The notes under the pieces are model-generated. The model did not search any database and was not told where the DNA came from. It saw nothing but the letters and a program-made list of their open reading frames with translations. A DNA stretch of 64,000 bases, taken from positions 310,001 through 374,000 of the forward strand of contig CBFHTK010000002.1 in NCBI GenBank assembly GCA_965658745.1, written 5' to 3'. The stretch is from JAHDFB01 sp965658745. GTDB taxonomy: Bacteria > Bacteroidota > Bacteroidia > Chitinophagales > Saprospiraceae. A program made the translations under genes and the position numbers. Positions 41,823 through 50,809 of this stretch are shown here, piece after piece (the first letter of the stretch is position 1; every line of letters begins with the position of its first letter).

Positions 41823-43118
41823 ATGAAACATCCAGAAAGTTTAATGATGTCCCATGGATATAAGCCCGAATTGTCAGAGGGAGCTGTCAAACCGCCAATA
41901 TTTCAGACTTCAACCTTCGCATTTCGAACTGCTGAAGAAGGTAAGGCATATTTTGAACTTGCATATGGATTGCGAGAGAAAGATCAGACTGAAGAACTTG
42001 GACTGATTTACAGCAGGATTAATAATCCAAATTTACAGATTCTGGAAGAGAGATTGTGTTTGTGGGATAAAGCTGATGAATGTGCTGTTTTTGAGAGTGG
42101 TATGTCAGCGATTAGTACGGTACTACTAGAATTCTTGAAGCCAGGAGATTTATTGCTTTATAGTCAACCAGTGTATGGAGGAACCGATCATTTTATAAAC
42201 TATTTTTTGAATGAGATTGGTGTCCACACGATTGGATTTACACCTAATCATGCTAAAGAAGAGATTGTCGAAATGGTTGAGAAAAGTGGTCATGGATCTC
42301 GGTTAGCGCTCGTTTATATAGAAACCCCCGCCAATCCTACCAATGATCTAATAGATATTGAAATGTGTAGGTCTATTGCGGATTTGTTTTCCACTGAAGA
42401 CAAAAAAGCATATTTAGCTGTGGACAATACTTATATGGGGCCGCTGTGGTCAAGTCCTCTAGCTCACGGTGCTGACATTGTAGTCTACTCAGCTACGAAG
42501 TATATTGGTGGGCATAGCGATCTAATTGCCGGTGCAGTTTTAGGAAATACTGAAATCATGTCGCGAGTGAAAGTGCTAAGGACTTTTCTAGGAAATATGG
42601 CAAGCCCACATACGTGCTGGCTTTTGCTTCGATCATTGGAAACACTCAAAGTTCGTATGGAGCAGCAAGCAAGAAATGCTCAGCAAGTCGTAGAATTTTT
42701 GGAAGCGCATTCCAAAATTGATAAAATTCATTATTTAGGTTGTATAGACAAGAACTCCAAAAACTACAAAGTATACAAAAAGCAATATAGTTCACCAGGA
42801 GCTATGATAGCGTTTGAAATTAAAGGTGGTCAGAAAGAAGCTTTTAAATTTCTAAATTCGCTTAAGTTGATTAAACTAGCAGTAAGTCTTGGGAGTACGG
42901 AAAGTTTGGTACAACATCCTGCTACAATGACGCACGTTGGGCTAACAGAAGAGCTTAAAGCTGAAATTGGTATTAATCAGAGTCTGATTCGACTGTCGGT
43001 AGGGGTTGAGCATGCAGAAGACTTGATGCGTGACCTTTCTCAAGGATTGGAGACTTTAAATATCGAAACTGAGACGAGTAATCTTTCTTTAGAGACTGAA
43101 TTGGCGCAACCGATTTAG
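41823..43118 (+). CDS. PLP-dependent Cys/Met metabolism enzyme (methionine gamma-lyase/cystathionine gamma-synthase type)
   Basis: The PLP lysine lies in YSATKYIGGHSDLIAGAV near residue 225. Other family blocks are YSRINNPNLQILEERL near 60, FESGMSAIS near 92, SQPVYGGT near 115, and VSLGSTESLVQHPATMTH near 355. Length 431. The divergent Lrp-type regulator suggests an amino acid catabolic role, so methionine gamma-lyase is my first guess, but the fold alone does not separate it from cystathionine enzymes. Its stop overlaps that of the convergent map gene by 4 bases. Confidence 0.88.
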   Translation: MKHPESLMMSHGYKPELSEGAVKPPIFQTSTFAFRTAEEGKAYFELAYGLREKDQTEELGLIYSRINNPNLQILEERLCLWDKADECAVFESGMSAISTVLLEFLKPGDLLLYSQPVYGGTDHFINYFLNEIGVHTIGFTPNHAKEEIVEMVEKSGHGSRLALVYIETPANPTNDLIDIEMCRSIADLFSTEDKKAYLAVDNTYMGPLWSSPLAHGADIVVYSATKYIGGHSDLIAGAVLGNTEIMSRVKVLRTFLGNMASPHTCWLLLRSLETLKVRMEQQARNAQQVVEFLEAHSKIDKIHYLGCIDKNSKNYKVYKKQYSSPGAMIAFEIKGGQKEAFKFLNSLKLIKLAVSLGSTESLVQHPATMTHVGLTEELKAEIGINQSLIRLSVGVEHAEDLMRDLSQGLETLNIETETSNLSLETELAQPI

Positions 43119-43900
43119 ATTTTTCTTTTGGCTAGTTCCTCCTTACCAATTTCATTTTCCCACGTTAGAATTACTGGATAATCATCGGTAACTACCATTG
43201 TGTGTTCGTGTTGAGCTACAAAGCTACCGTCATCAGTTTTTAGGGTCCAGCCATCATCATCTTCATGCACAAACTTGGCACCTGTCGAGATGAAAGTTTC
43301 AACTGCTATGACCGAGTTCTTCTTGAATCTTTGTCGATTACCTCGATCCTTCCAACAAGCGATTTCAGTTGGTTCTTCGTGTAATTTCCGACCAATTCCA
43401 TGACCGCAAATGTTTTTAATCACATTGTAACCTTTGGATTTAGCGAGCTTGTTAATCAAACCACCTATTTCATTGATTTTTACATCAGTTTTTATTTGAG
43501 ATATGGCTTCCATCAGAATGGATTCCGAGGCATCTACTAGATTTTGGACATTTTGTAAGTCTTTTCCCACCACAAATGAGCAACCATTATCTCCATAATA
43601 ACCATTTAATTCAGCTGATACATCAATATTGATCAGGTCACCCTCTTTAATGATTCTATCAGAGGGTATTCCATGGCATGCCTCTTGGTTTAAAGATATA
43701 CAAGCATAACCAGGAAATTTATAGTCTTTGTAGGGAGCTGAATTTGCACTAAATTTCTTGAGAATTTTACCACCAAATTCGTCAATTGCCTTCGTGGTCA
43801 TTCCCACTTTGGTAATGGCCTTCATCTCTTGCAAAGTAATAGCTACAGCATGTGAAGCTGCGCGCAATCCCTTCCAATCCTCTTCCGTTTGAATAATCAT
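43115..43900 (-). CDS. map: Type I methionyl aminopeptidase
   Basis: Removes the N-terminal Met from new proteins using two metal ions. The ligands are visible: Asp in NIDVSAELNGYYGDNG (two Asp, near residues 93 and 104), His in CGHGIGRKLHEEP near 168, Glu in AVETF near 201 and Glu in HEHTMVV near 233. Length 261 is typical and there is no zinc-finger extension. Confidence 0.95.
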   Translation of the reverse strand: MIIQTEEDWKGLRAASHAVAITLQEMKAITKVGMTTKAIDEFGGKILKKFSANSAPYKDYKFPGYACISLNQEACHGIPSDRIIKEGDLINIDVSAELNGYYGDNGCSFVVGKDLQNVQNLVDASESILMEAISQIKTDVKINEIGGLINKLAKSKGYNVIKNICGHGIGRKLHEEPTEIACWKDRGNRQRFKKNSVIAVETFISTGAKFVHEDDDGWTLKTDDGSFVAQHEHTMVVTDDYPVILTWENEIGKEELAKRKI

Positions 43901-43955
43901 ATGTTACAATCTTGTCCGATGTACCTAGTATAATACTCCAAACTGTGAATATGTT

Positions 43956-45644
43956 CTAAGAGAGACCAGATATAACACCATCGTCATCAATATGCATGTT
44001 TGAACTTGCTGGTACTGAAGGAAGTCCAGGCATTCTCATCATATTTCCTAAAATCGGAATTACAAAACCCGCTCCTACAGCGTATTCAAATTCTCGAATA
44101 GTAATTTGAAAGTCTTTTGGTCGTCCAAGGAGTTTGTCATTATCAGAGAATGATTTCTGTGTTTTTGCCATACAAATAGGTAGATGTTCTAGACCTAGTT
44201 TTTTAATACGTCGAAGGTCTCTTTTTGCCGTGGATGTATACTCGACGCCGTCAGCACCATAGATTTCTCTTGCGATTGTTTCGATTTTTGACTCTATAGA
44301 ATCGTTCCAGTCATAAAGTTGTGTAAAGTTAGACTCACCTTTTTCTATCTCTTGAACTACGGCCTCCGCAAGATTTGTCATACCTTCTCCTCCTTTTGCC
44401 CAGCCATCTGCTACGACAGCTTTAACTCCCATTTTGGCGCAAGCCTCTATTATCCATTTAGTTTCTTCTTCTGAGTCAGAAGGGAATGCGTTGATTGCAA
44501 CCACTGGCGTTACTTTGAACTTCAAACAGTTTTCAATGTGCTTTTCAAGGTTCGCAAATCCTTTTTGCACCCGATCTAGGCTAGCTGTGTTGTATTCATC
44601 TTTTGGAGCTCCACCATGATGTCTTAAAGCTCGAATTGTGGCGACCAGTACAATGCTTTTGGGCGAAAGCCCTCCTGAAACACATTTTATATTCAAAAAT
44701 TTCTCAGCGCCTAAGTCAGCACCAAAACCCGCTTCTGTAACAACATAGTCTGCTAAAGACAAGCCCATTTTAGTTGCCAAGATTGTATTAGTTCCCTGAG
44801 CTATGTTAGCAAAAGGTCCCCCGTGAATGATTGCTGGGTTTCCTTCCATAGTTTGCACAAGGTTTGGTTTAATTGCGTCTTTTAGTAAGATTGCCATTGC
44901 ATTTTCAGCATTTAGATCTCTAGCAAAAATTGGTTTTCGCTCAAAAGTATAGCCGATGAAGATATTTCCGCAGCGCTCCTTCAGATCAGAAAAACTTTCG
45001 CTCATACATAGGATAGCCATGACTTCAGAAGCGGGTGTGATATTGAAGCCATCCTCTCTGGGGATACCATTGGCAGTCCCGCCGAGTCCTATTGTAATTT
45101 GCCGTAATGCACGATCATTCATATCCATCACTCGCTTCCAGACGATTGTGCGAGGATCAATGTTAAGATTATTGACTTTACTTTGTAGATTATTATCTAT
45201 CAATGCTGCTAACAAGTTATTCGCTTTTTCAATCGCACTGAAATCTCCTGTGAAGTGCAAATTGATGTCTTCCATCGGTATGACTTGAGAGTATCCACCT
45301 CCTGCAGCTCCACCTTTTATGCCAAAGACTGGACCCAATGATGGCTCCCTTAGTACAACGCAAGTTCTCTTTCCAATAAGATTTAGTCCTTCCGTTAATC
45401 CTATCGAAGTTGTTGTTTTTCCTTCTCCTGCTGGCGTAGGAGTCATGGCAGTAACAAGTATTAACTTATTCTTGGAGATACTTTTTTGATCGATCAATGA
45501 TAGTGGAAGCTTCGCTTTATACTTTCCATATAATTCTAAATCATCTTCACCTATATTAAGCTTTGATGCAATATTTCGAATGTGCTGAATCTCTGAATTT
45601 TGAGCAATTTCGATGTCCGATAATGACGTGTTTTTCGTATTCAT
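43956..45644 (-). CDS. fhs: Formate-tetrahydrofolate ligase
   Basis: Makes 10-formyl-THF from formate, THF and ATP. Signature blocks: AMTPTPAGEGKTTTSIGL (ATP loop) near residue 70, VFGIKGGAAGGGYSQV-type block near 110, and MEGNPAIIHGGPFANIAQGTNT near 285. 562 residues matches the usual 555-560. A dispersed hairpin copy lies within the gene. Confidence 0.96.
   Translation of the reverse strand: MNTKNTSLSDIEIAQNSEIQHIRNIASKLNIGEDDLELYGKYKAKLPLSLIDQKSISKNKLILVTAMTPTPAGEGKTTTSIGLTEGLNLIGKRTCVVLREPSLGPVFGIKGGAAGGGYSQVIPMEDINLHFTGDFSAIEKANNLLAALIDNNLQSKVNNLNIDPRTIVWKRVMDMNDRALRQITIGLGGTANGIPREDGFNITPASEVMAILCMSESFSDLKERCGNIFIGYTFERKPIFARDLNAENAMAILLKDAIKPNLVQTMEGNPAIIHGGPFANIAQGTNTILATKMGLSLADYVVTEAGFGADLGAEKFLNIKCVSGGLSPKSIVLVATIRALRHHGGAPKDEYNTASLDRVQKGFANLEKHIENCLKFKVTPVVAINAFPSDSEEETKWIIEACAKMGVKAVVADGWAKGGEGMTNLAEAVVQEIEKGESNFTQLYDWNDSIESKIETIAREIYGADGVEYTSTAKRDLRRIKKLGLEHLPICMAKTQKSFSDNDKLLGRPKDFQITIREFEYAVGAGFVIPILGNMMRMPGLPSVPASSNMHIDDDGVISGLS
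44661..44672 (+). repeat. Dispersed hairpin GGGC-GAAA-GCCC (copy f)
   Basis: Perfect core inside fhs on the strand opposite the gene (gene codons read GLSPK), preceded by GCTTTT. Confidence 0.75.
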
Positions 45645-45732
45645 TGTATTTGATTAAGGTGGTCAAGAATACGAAAAAAAAATGTTTTCTAAGCAGAATT
45701 AATGACCTTTCGCAATACCTTAGTTCATTAAG

Positions 45733-46287
45733 TTATAGAACATATACAAGATTTAGTCGCACACTAGAAGAAACGTCAAGATTGAAACCGAAGTTAGTTG
45801 TACTTACTGGAAGGTTAGTTGTACTATATGTTGCATTTATAGATGGACGTAGCTCTCCTCCAACGTAGAAGTGCTCGTTTAAATCGTATTGAAGACCTAA
45901 AAAGTAAATCAAGCTGGGAGATGTTGCGAATGTATAGCTATTATTGTTTCTGTTGTAATTGTGCTGTACACTGAAACTTACCTCTGGTCCTCGATTGAAA
46001 TACAAGCGTTCAGATAACTTTTTAGTACTCTCATATCCAATCATTACTCCGGCGCCGGCTCTAAATATTTGGGCCCCTGAACTGCCATCAAGTCGAAAAC
46101 TAGTTGTAGAAATTCTGATTTTTAGATTATCAGCAAAATGGTACTTGTAGATCAATCCAAAATTACTTATTGAAGAAGTCACAACTCCAAATTCACGTTT
46201 ACGAGTGAAATCTTCCTGCGCTGCAGTGAATTGAGTAGCTATTATAACAAATGCTAGTGTTGCTAATACTTTTATCTTAAGAATCAT
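45733..46287 (-). CDS. Small outer-membrane beta-barrel protein
   Basis: 184 residues with a signal peptide (ends TAAQED, residue 23) and about eight alternating beta strands (VGGELRPSINATY, FGFNLDVSSSVRLNLVYVL). Resembles small OmpA/OprF-like barrels in pattern only. Unknown role. It is divergent from the Cys-rich repeat gene. Confidence 0.7.
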   Translation of the reverse strand: MILKIKVLATLAFVIIATQFTAAQEDFTRKREFGVVTSSISNFGLIYKYHFADNLKIRISTTSFRLDGSSGAQIFRAGAGVMIGYESTKKLSERLYFNRGPEVSFSVQHNYNRNNNSYTFATSPSLIYFLGLQYDLNEHFYVGGELRPSINATYSTTNLPVSTTNFGFNLDVSSSVRLNLVYVL

Positions 46288-46360
46288 AATTTTTAATCTT
46301 TTGATGATAACGCAGCAGAATGATTTTTATAACTGTCAAACTAATATAAGCAAAAAAATT

Positions 46361-48334
46361 ATGCGCACAATCCTAACTCTTTTTTTGATTTTGATGGGAA
46401 TTTCTGTTTCTTATGGGCAATGTACAATCTTCGATCTTCTAGTTGAAGCTCATGAATGTGACGATAGCGGAGCCTTTATGATAGACTTTGAGTTTGATTA
46501 TGTAGGTGTTTCAGATTCTTTTGTAGTATCTGGCAATGGATTAGTACATGGAGTTTTTGCGTACGGTGAGCTTTTCTACACGGTGGGGCCGTTCCAAGGA
46601 GATTGTGAAACAGATTATGAATTGGTCGTAAGCGATCAGGAGGTTGAATCCTGTCAAGATGTTGTTGAGATTGGAACGATCTGTTGCGGTGAAGAACTAT
46701 GTGAGATAGGGGAGCTAGTTGTGGAAGTGGGAGAGTGCAACGAAGAAGGGATGTTCTTTGTGGAGCTAGATTTTGACTTCGCAAACGTTGAATCAAACTC
46801 ATTTACGGTTGCAGGGAATGGTTTAGATTATGGACAGTTTCCGTATTCAGATCTACCGATTGAGTTGGGACCATTGGCGGGAGATTGTGCGATAAATTAC
46901 GAATTTATAGTTCGGGACTTCGAAGATGAGACTTGCTCTTCAGATATAGGCATTGGTGAAGTTTGTTGTGAAATGGAAGTATGCGAAATAGGGGAGTTGT
47001 TTGTGGAAATAGGTGACTGTAACCCAAATGATATTTTTTACATGTTTCTCAATTTTGAGTACAGTGGGGTTTCCGAGTTATTTCAAGTTCAAGGCAACGG
47101 AGTCGTGTACGGACAGTATTCTTACAACGACTTACCAATAGAATTGGGTCCATTTGAAGGAGATTGTGAGACAGAATATGAATTGGTTGTTGTGGATGTA
47201 GAGAATGAAGCATGCAACTCAGTTGTTGAGCTTGGTACGATCTGCTGTGGTGAAGCTCCATGTGAGATTGGCGAGTTGTCAGTCGAAGTAGGAGAATGTA
47301 ATGATGCGGATGAATTTGCTGTGTTCATAAACTTTGAATACAGCGGAGTTTCGGATTCATTTAGAGTAGCAGGAAATGGTAACCAATATGGAAATTTCGC
47401 TTATGCAGATCTGCCAATAGAGATATCGAATCTAGAAGGTAATTGCGATTTGAATTACGAATTTGTCGTGATTGATTTAGACGATGAAACATGCGCTGCA
47501 GACATTGGGATTGGAGAGGTTTGTTGTGGTGAAGATGATTGCGAGATTTCTGAACTTTTGATAGTTCCTACGGAATGCGACGACGAGGGAGAATTTTACG
47601 CCGTGATTCTTTTTGAATATGAAGGAACCAGCGAAAGCTTTTCAGTTTTAGGAAACGGAAACAATTATGGAACTTACGAATATGAGGATTTACCGATAGC
47701 TGTTGGCCCTTTAGATGCTGATTGTGATACCGATTACGAGTTTGTTATTGTTGATCAGTCTCAAGAATCATGTATTGAAGAGTATGAACTAGGAACCGTA
47801 TGTTGTGAGGAATGTGAGATAGGTGAGATTGACGTGATTTCAGCTGAATGTGAAGGAGAAGTGAGTTTCGTAGAGATTGATTTTGACTATGTAGGCGTCA
47901 CAGACTTAGGTTTTGATGTTTTCATTGGCGATGATTTCTACGGTTTTTTTAGCTACGAAACTCTTCCTCTTACGCTTGAGATAGAAGGAAATGAAGCGCC
48001 CAACTATGCTTTGACTATTTGTGAAAATGACCGACCAGATTGTTGTTCGACTATTGAGGTAGATAATCCGTGTTACACAACAGATGTCAAAGAGATTTGG
48101 CTTGATCAGATAAAACTAGTACATGGAAATGAAGGGTATTATGTGCTAAATCAAAATTCCGTTGAAGTAGATTTCAACATATATGCGATTGATGGGAAAT
48201 TGATTTACAATGATAACCTTGGGGCTTTCGCCCAAAAAGCAATTGAAGTCAATGTAATTCCTGCTGGGTTATATATCATACGATTTCAGTCGGGTATGAG
48301 ATATAAAATGGATAAGATGATTATTGAAAGGTAG
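46361..48334 (+). CDS. Secreted acidic Cys-rich six-repeat protein with T9SS sorting domain
   Basis: I chose ATG 46361, which begins a clean signal peptide (MRTILTLFLILMGISVSYGQ); an ATG at 46301 is in frame but gives a poor N-terminus. The mature protein is six repeats of about 93 residues, each of the form CEIGELxVExGEC, then FxVxGNGxxYGxFxYxDLPIELGPLxGDC, then YEFVVxDxxxETC and IGxVCCGE. The last repeat is the most diverged. Each repeat has about six Cys, so disulfides are likely, and Glu/Asp are very frequent, so calcium binding is possible. The C-terminal 75 residues are a T9SS domain (VDFNIYAIDGKLIYN). The repeats share a layout with the alternating modules of the cupredoxin protein at 3-5366. 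Function unknown. Confidence 0.82.
   Translation: MRTILTLFLILMGISVSYGQCTIFDLLVEAHECDDSGAFMIDFEFDYVGVSDSFVVSGNGLVHGVFAYGELFYTVGPFQGDCETDYELVVSDQEVESCQDVVEIGTICCGEELCEIGELVVEVGECNEEGMFFVELDFDFANVESNSFTVAGNGLDYGQFPYSDLPIELGPLAGDCAINYEFIVRDFEDETCSSDIGIGEVCCEMEVCEIGELFVEIGDCNPNDIFYMFLNFEYSGVSELFQVQGNGVVYGQYSYNDLPIELGPFEGDCETEYELVVVDVENEACNSVVELGTICCGEAPCEIGELSVEVGECNDADEFAVFINFEYSGVSDSFRVAGNGNQYGNFAYADLPIEISNLEGNCDLNYEFVVIDLDDETCAADIGIGEVCCGEDDCEISELLIVPTECDDEGEFYAVILFEYEGTSESFSVLGNGNNYGTYEYEDLPIAVGPLDADCDTDYEFVIVDQSQESCIEEYELGTVCCEECEIGEIDVISAECEGEVSFVEIDFDYVGVTDLGFDVFIGDDFYGFFSYETLPLTLEIEGNEAPNYALTICENDRPDCCSTIEVDNPCYTTDVKEIWLDQIKLVHGNEGYYVLNQNSVEVDFNIYAIDGKLIYNDNLGAFAQKAIEVNVIPAGLYIIRFQSGMRYKMDKMIIER
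48222..48233 (-). repeat. Dispersed hairpin GGGC-GAAA-GCCC (copy g, minus strand)
   Basis: Perfect core within the T9SS domain codons of the repeat protein (LGAFAQKA), followed by AAAAAGC. Confidence 0.75.
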
Positions 48335-48354
48335 ATTCTGTCGGTCGCTAATGC

Positions 48355-49545
48355 TTAGATTGACAATGTACTTCTTCGTCTTCTTCTATACCATAGCGAC
48401 ATGAATCCTATCACAGGTCCTATTGCTAGGATTGGCAGCAAATAGATAACCTCGAATCTTGAACTTAGATTCGTTAACAACATAATACTGAATATTGTAA
48501 TTGCAAATCCAAGCCCAGTAACAATTGTCAAAGCAGTACCTCGTAATTTAGCTTGGGAGTAATTTGCAACGAGAGTAGATATAAGCGGGGAATCCGCAAC
48601 TACTACCATACCCCAAAATACCAAGAAAGCAATGAATTGTGATTTTGCACCGTATTGAAACACCAAAGGTGCAATTAAACAGCATATACCAGAAAAGAAC
48701 AATGCTATCATAGCTACTTGCTTCGAACCGATTTTCTCAGCTAATATACCTGCAATTACACATGCTAGTCCTCCCGATGCAATTATTATAAATGACCAAA
48801 AGGAGACATTGAGAGGCTCGTTGTATAGAATAGCATAAGCATTGAGGATGATTGGCACAAAAACCCAAAAAGTATATAGTTCCCACATATGTCCAAAGTA
48901 TCCGAAAGATGCAGCTCGAAACCTCTTATCTTCGAAAATCTCAAAAATTGCATCAAACTTGATTTTGGCGATAGATCGTCGAAAAGGGCCATCAGGCACA
49001 ATCAAGAACATCATAATTCCTCCTGCAAGTGCAATCGAAGAAGTAACTACAATAGTGCTTCGCCATGATATAACTGAAGGAAATGCTTTAAGTAGATGTG
49101 GAAAGGCAGTCCCTACAACCAATGCACCAACCAAAAAACCGAGTGATTTTCCTAGGCCTTTTTCAAAATGATCAGATGCAATTTTCATTCCGACAGGATA
49201 TATACCAGCCAAAAAGAAACCAGTCACGAACCTTATTAGCAATAAGCTACTTAGTGTATTTTCTTCCCAAAGTATTGCGACATTGATTCCCGAACCTAAT
49301 ACCGCACAAGTAAAAAATATCTTAGAAGGGGAGTATCGATCAACAAGTGAAATAATAGCAAACAGAATAGTACCCGCTATGAATCCCAGTTGGACTGCTG
49401 AAGTCAAACTACCAACTGCCTTATCATTGAGATTAAAATTAGCTATCAAATCTTCTAAAACCCCGTTACTAGCAAACCACAGTGAAGTGCAACAAAATTG
49501 CGCAATCACGATAACTAATAAGTAGACTCGTTGCCTCGTAGTCAT
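48355..49545 (-). CDS. MFS transporter
   Basis: 396 residues with about 12 predicted membrane helices and the MFS loop DRYSPSKIF after helix 2 (near residue 70). The N-terminal AQFCCTSLWFASNGVLEDL pattern resembles cyanate/nitrate-type or sugar-type permeases. Substrate unknown; no linked enzyme identifies it. Confidence 0.85.
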   Translation of the reverse strand: MTTRQRVYLLVIVIAQFCCTSLWFASNGVLEDLIANFNLNDKAVGSLTSAVQLGFIAGTILFAIISLVDRYSPSKIFFTCAVLGSGINVAILWEENTLSSLLLIRFVTGFFLAGIYPVGMKIASDHFEKGLGKSLGFLVGALVVGTAFPHLLKAFPSVISWRSTIVVTSSIALAGGIMMFLIVPDGPFRRSIAKIKFDAIFEIFEDKRFRAASFGYFGHMWELYTFWVFVPIILNAYAILYNEPLNVSFWSFIIIASGGLACVIAGILAEKIGSKQVAMIALFFSGICCLIAPLVFQYGAKSQFIAFLVFWGMVVVADSPLISTLVANYSQAKLRGTALTIVTGLGFAITIFSIMLLTNLSSRFEVIYLLPILAIGPVIGFMSLWYRRRRRSTLSI

Positions 49546-49572
49546 GATCTGATTTAATTGTTGAGCGATTAA

Positions 49573-50763
49573 CTAAGATCGGTATGTGCCAGAAGTTAAA
49601 TTTCGATGTAAAAACTGATGAGCAATGCCAAATTCCTTCATCAGTAATTCTACCTGCTTAAGCTTTTCTGGTTCAGCCTCAGTTCTTCTTTCATCTAGGG
49701 ATGCAACAATCATCAGATTCTTAGGTGTGTGACTGGTACTGATAAATTCGAAAATACGTGTCTTGTAGCCATACGCTTCAAGCATCATAGCACGAATGGT
49801 GTCGGTTAACAACTCAGCTTGACGTTCTTTCATGGAGCCATGCTTTGTGATTTCCTCAAAAATTCCAGTCGTATACATATGTTTACGAACTTGTTTGTGA
49901 CAGCAAGGAGCGCAGACGATCAATTGTGATCCTGCTCTGATTCCTTTAAGAATCGCATCATCTGTAGCGGTGTCGCAGGCATGTAAAGCAATTAGAAAGT
50001 CGATTCTTTCAAAATTACTTTGTTGGATGGTACCTTCTTGAAACTTTAGGTTTTCAAATTGCGAATCTTTGGCAATCTCATTACACAAATCAACTAATTC
50101 ACTGCGCATTTCAACACCATGAATTTCGACATTTTCTTTTCGAAGACGCTGGTAGTAATCATATAGAGCAAAAGTCAAGTATCCCTTTCCTGAACCCATA
50201 TCAACAATTACTGGATTCTCTGGAAGGACGGTTTTCTTCAAAATATCATCAATAATCTCGACGTATTTATTGATCTGCTTATACTTGTCGTGCATTTTAC
50301 TCTTGACCTGACCGTCTTGAGAAGTAATGCCCAGTCGCTGCAGATATCTATTACCCTCATAAGGTATTATGCGATTTTTGATGTGATCATGTTGATGAAC
50401 CACAACTTCTTTTGCTTGACTTGCCTTGTGTCTTAGTTTTGATTTGGCGACTTTATACATTGTCAGAAAGTAGTCGTATTGTGCAGTAGCACAAGTTCCC
50501 TGATAGAAGCTATTCTTCATCAAATCAAAGACGATGTCCGGAGCTTCATCAAAGGAGTAATTCTTAGTGACATCCTTTGTTTTATATCGATATACCAAGG
50601 ATAAATGCACACCCTTTTTCAGTTCAACAAGTTTACCGCGAACTTGCCGTAACTCGCTTTCTACATCTCGACAATTAGCGAGTTTTAAAGAAACGAAGGT
50701 CGACTTATCCAGTGATTTTTTGAATAATCTTACAAACTCAGTAAGCTGCTTATAGTCTGACAT
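49573..50763 (-). CDS. SAM-dependent methyltransferase (Methyltransf_32 type)
   Basis: A Rossmann SAM site VIVDMGSGKGYLTFAL near residue 180, followed by HGVEMR, the LIALHACDTATDDA block near 255 and CAPCCHKQVRK near 282, typical of the Methyltransf_32 family. The N-terminal 170 residues form an extra domain seen in bacterial members. Probably an RNA or protein methyltransferase; substrate not known. Confidence 0.85.
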   Translation of the reverse strand: MSDYKQLTEFVRLFKKSLDKSTFVSLKLANCRDVESELRQVRGKLVELKKGVHLSLVYRYKTKDVTKNYSFDEAPDIVFDLMKNSFYQGTCATAQYDYFLTMYKVAKSKLRHKASQAKEVVVHQHDHIKNRIIPYEGNRYLQRLGITSQDGQVKSKMHDKYKQINKYVEIIDDILKKTVLPENPVIVDMGSGKGYLTFALYDYYQRLRKENVEIHGVEMRSELVDLCNEIAKDSQFENLKFQEGTIQQSNFERIDFLIALHACDTATDDAILKGIRAGSQLIVCAPCCHKQVRKHMYTTGIFEEITKHGSMKERQAELLTDTIRAMMLEAYGYKTRIFEFISTSHTPKNLMIVASLDERRTEAEPEKLKQVELLMKEFGIAHQFLHRNLTSGTYRS

Positions 50764-50809
50764 ATATGCATATTTTCGGCAAATGTACGCAAACTATATT
50801 CGCTATTTT

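Noticed and set aside
46476..47328. Minus-strand open frames opposite the Cys-rich repeat gene
   Set aside because: Their low-complexity products mirror the acidic repeats of the real gene and have no support of their own.
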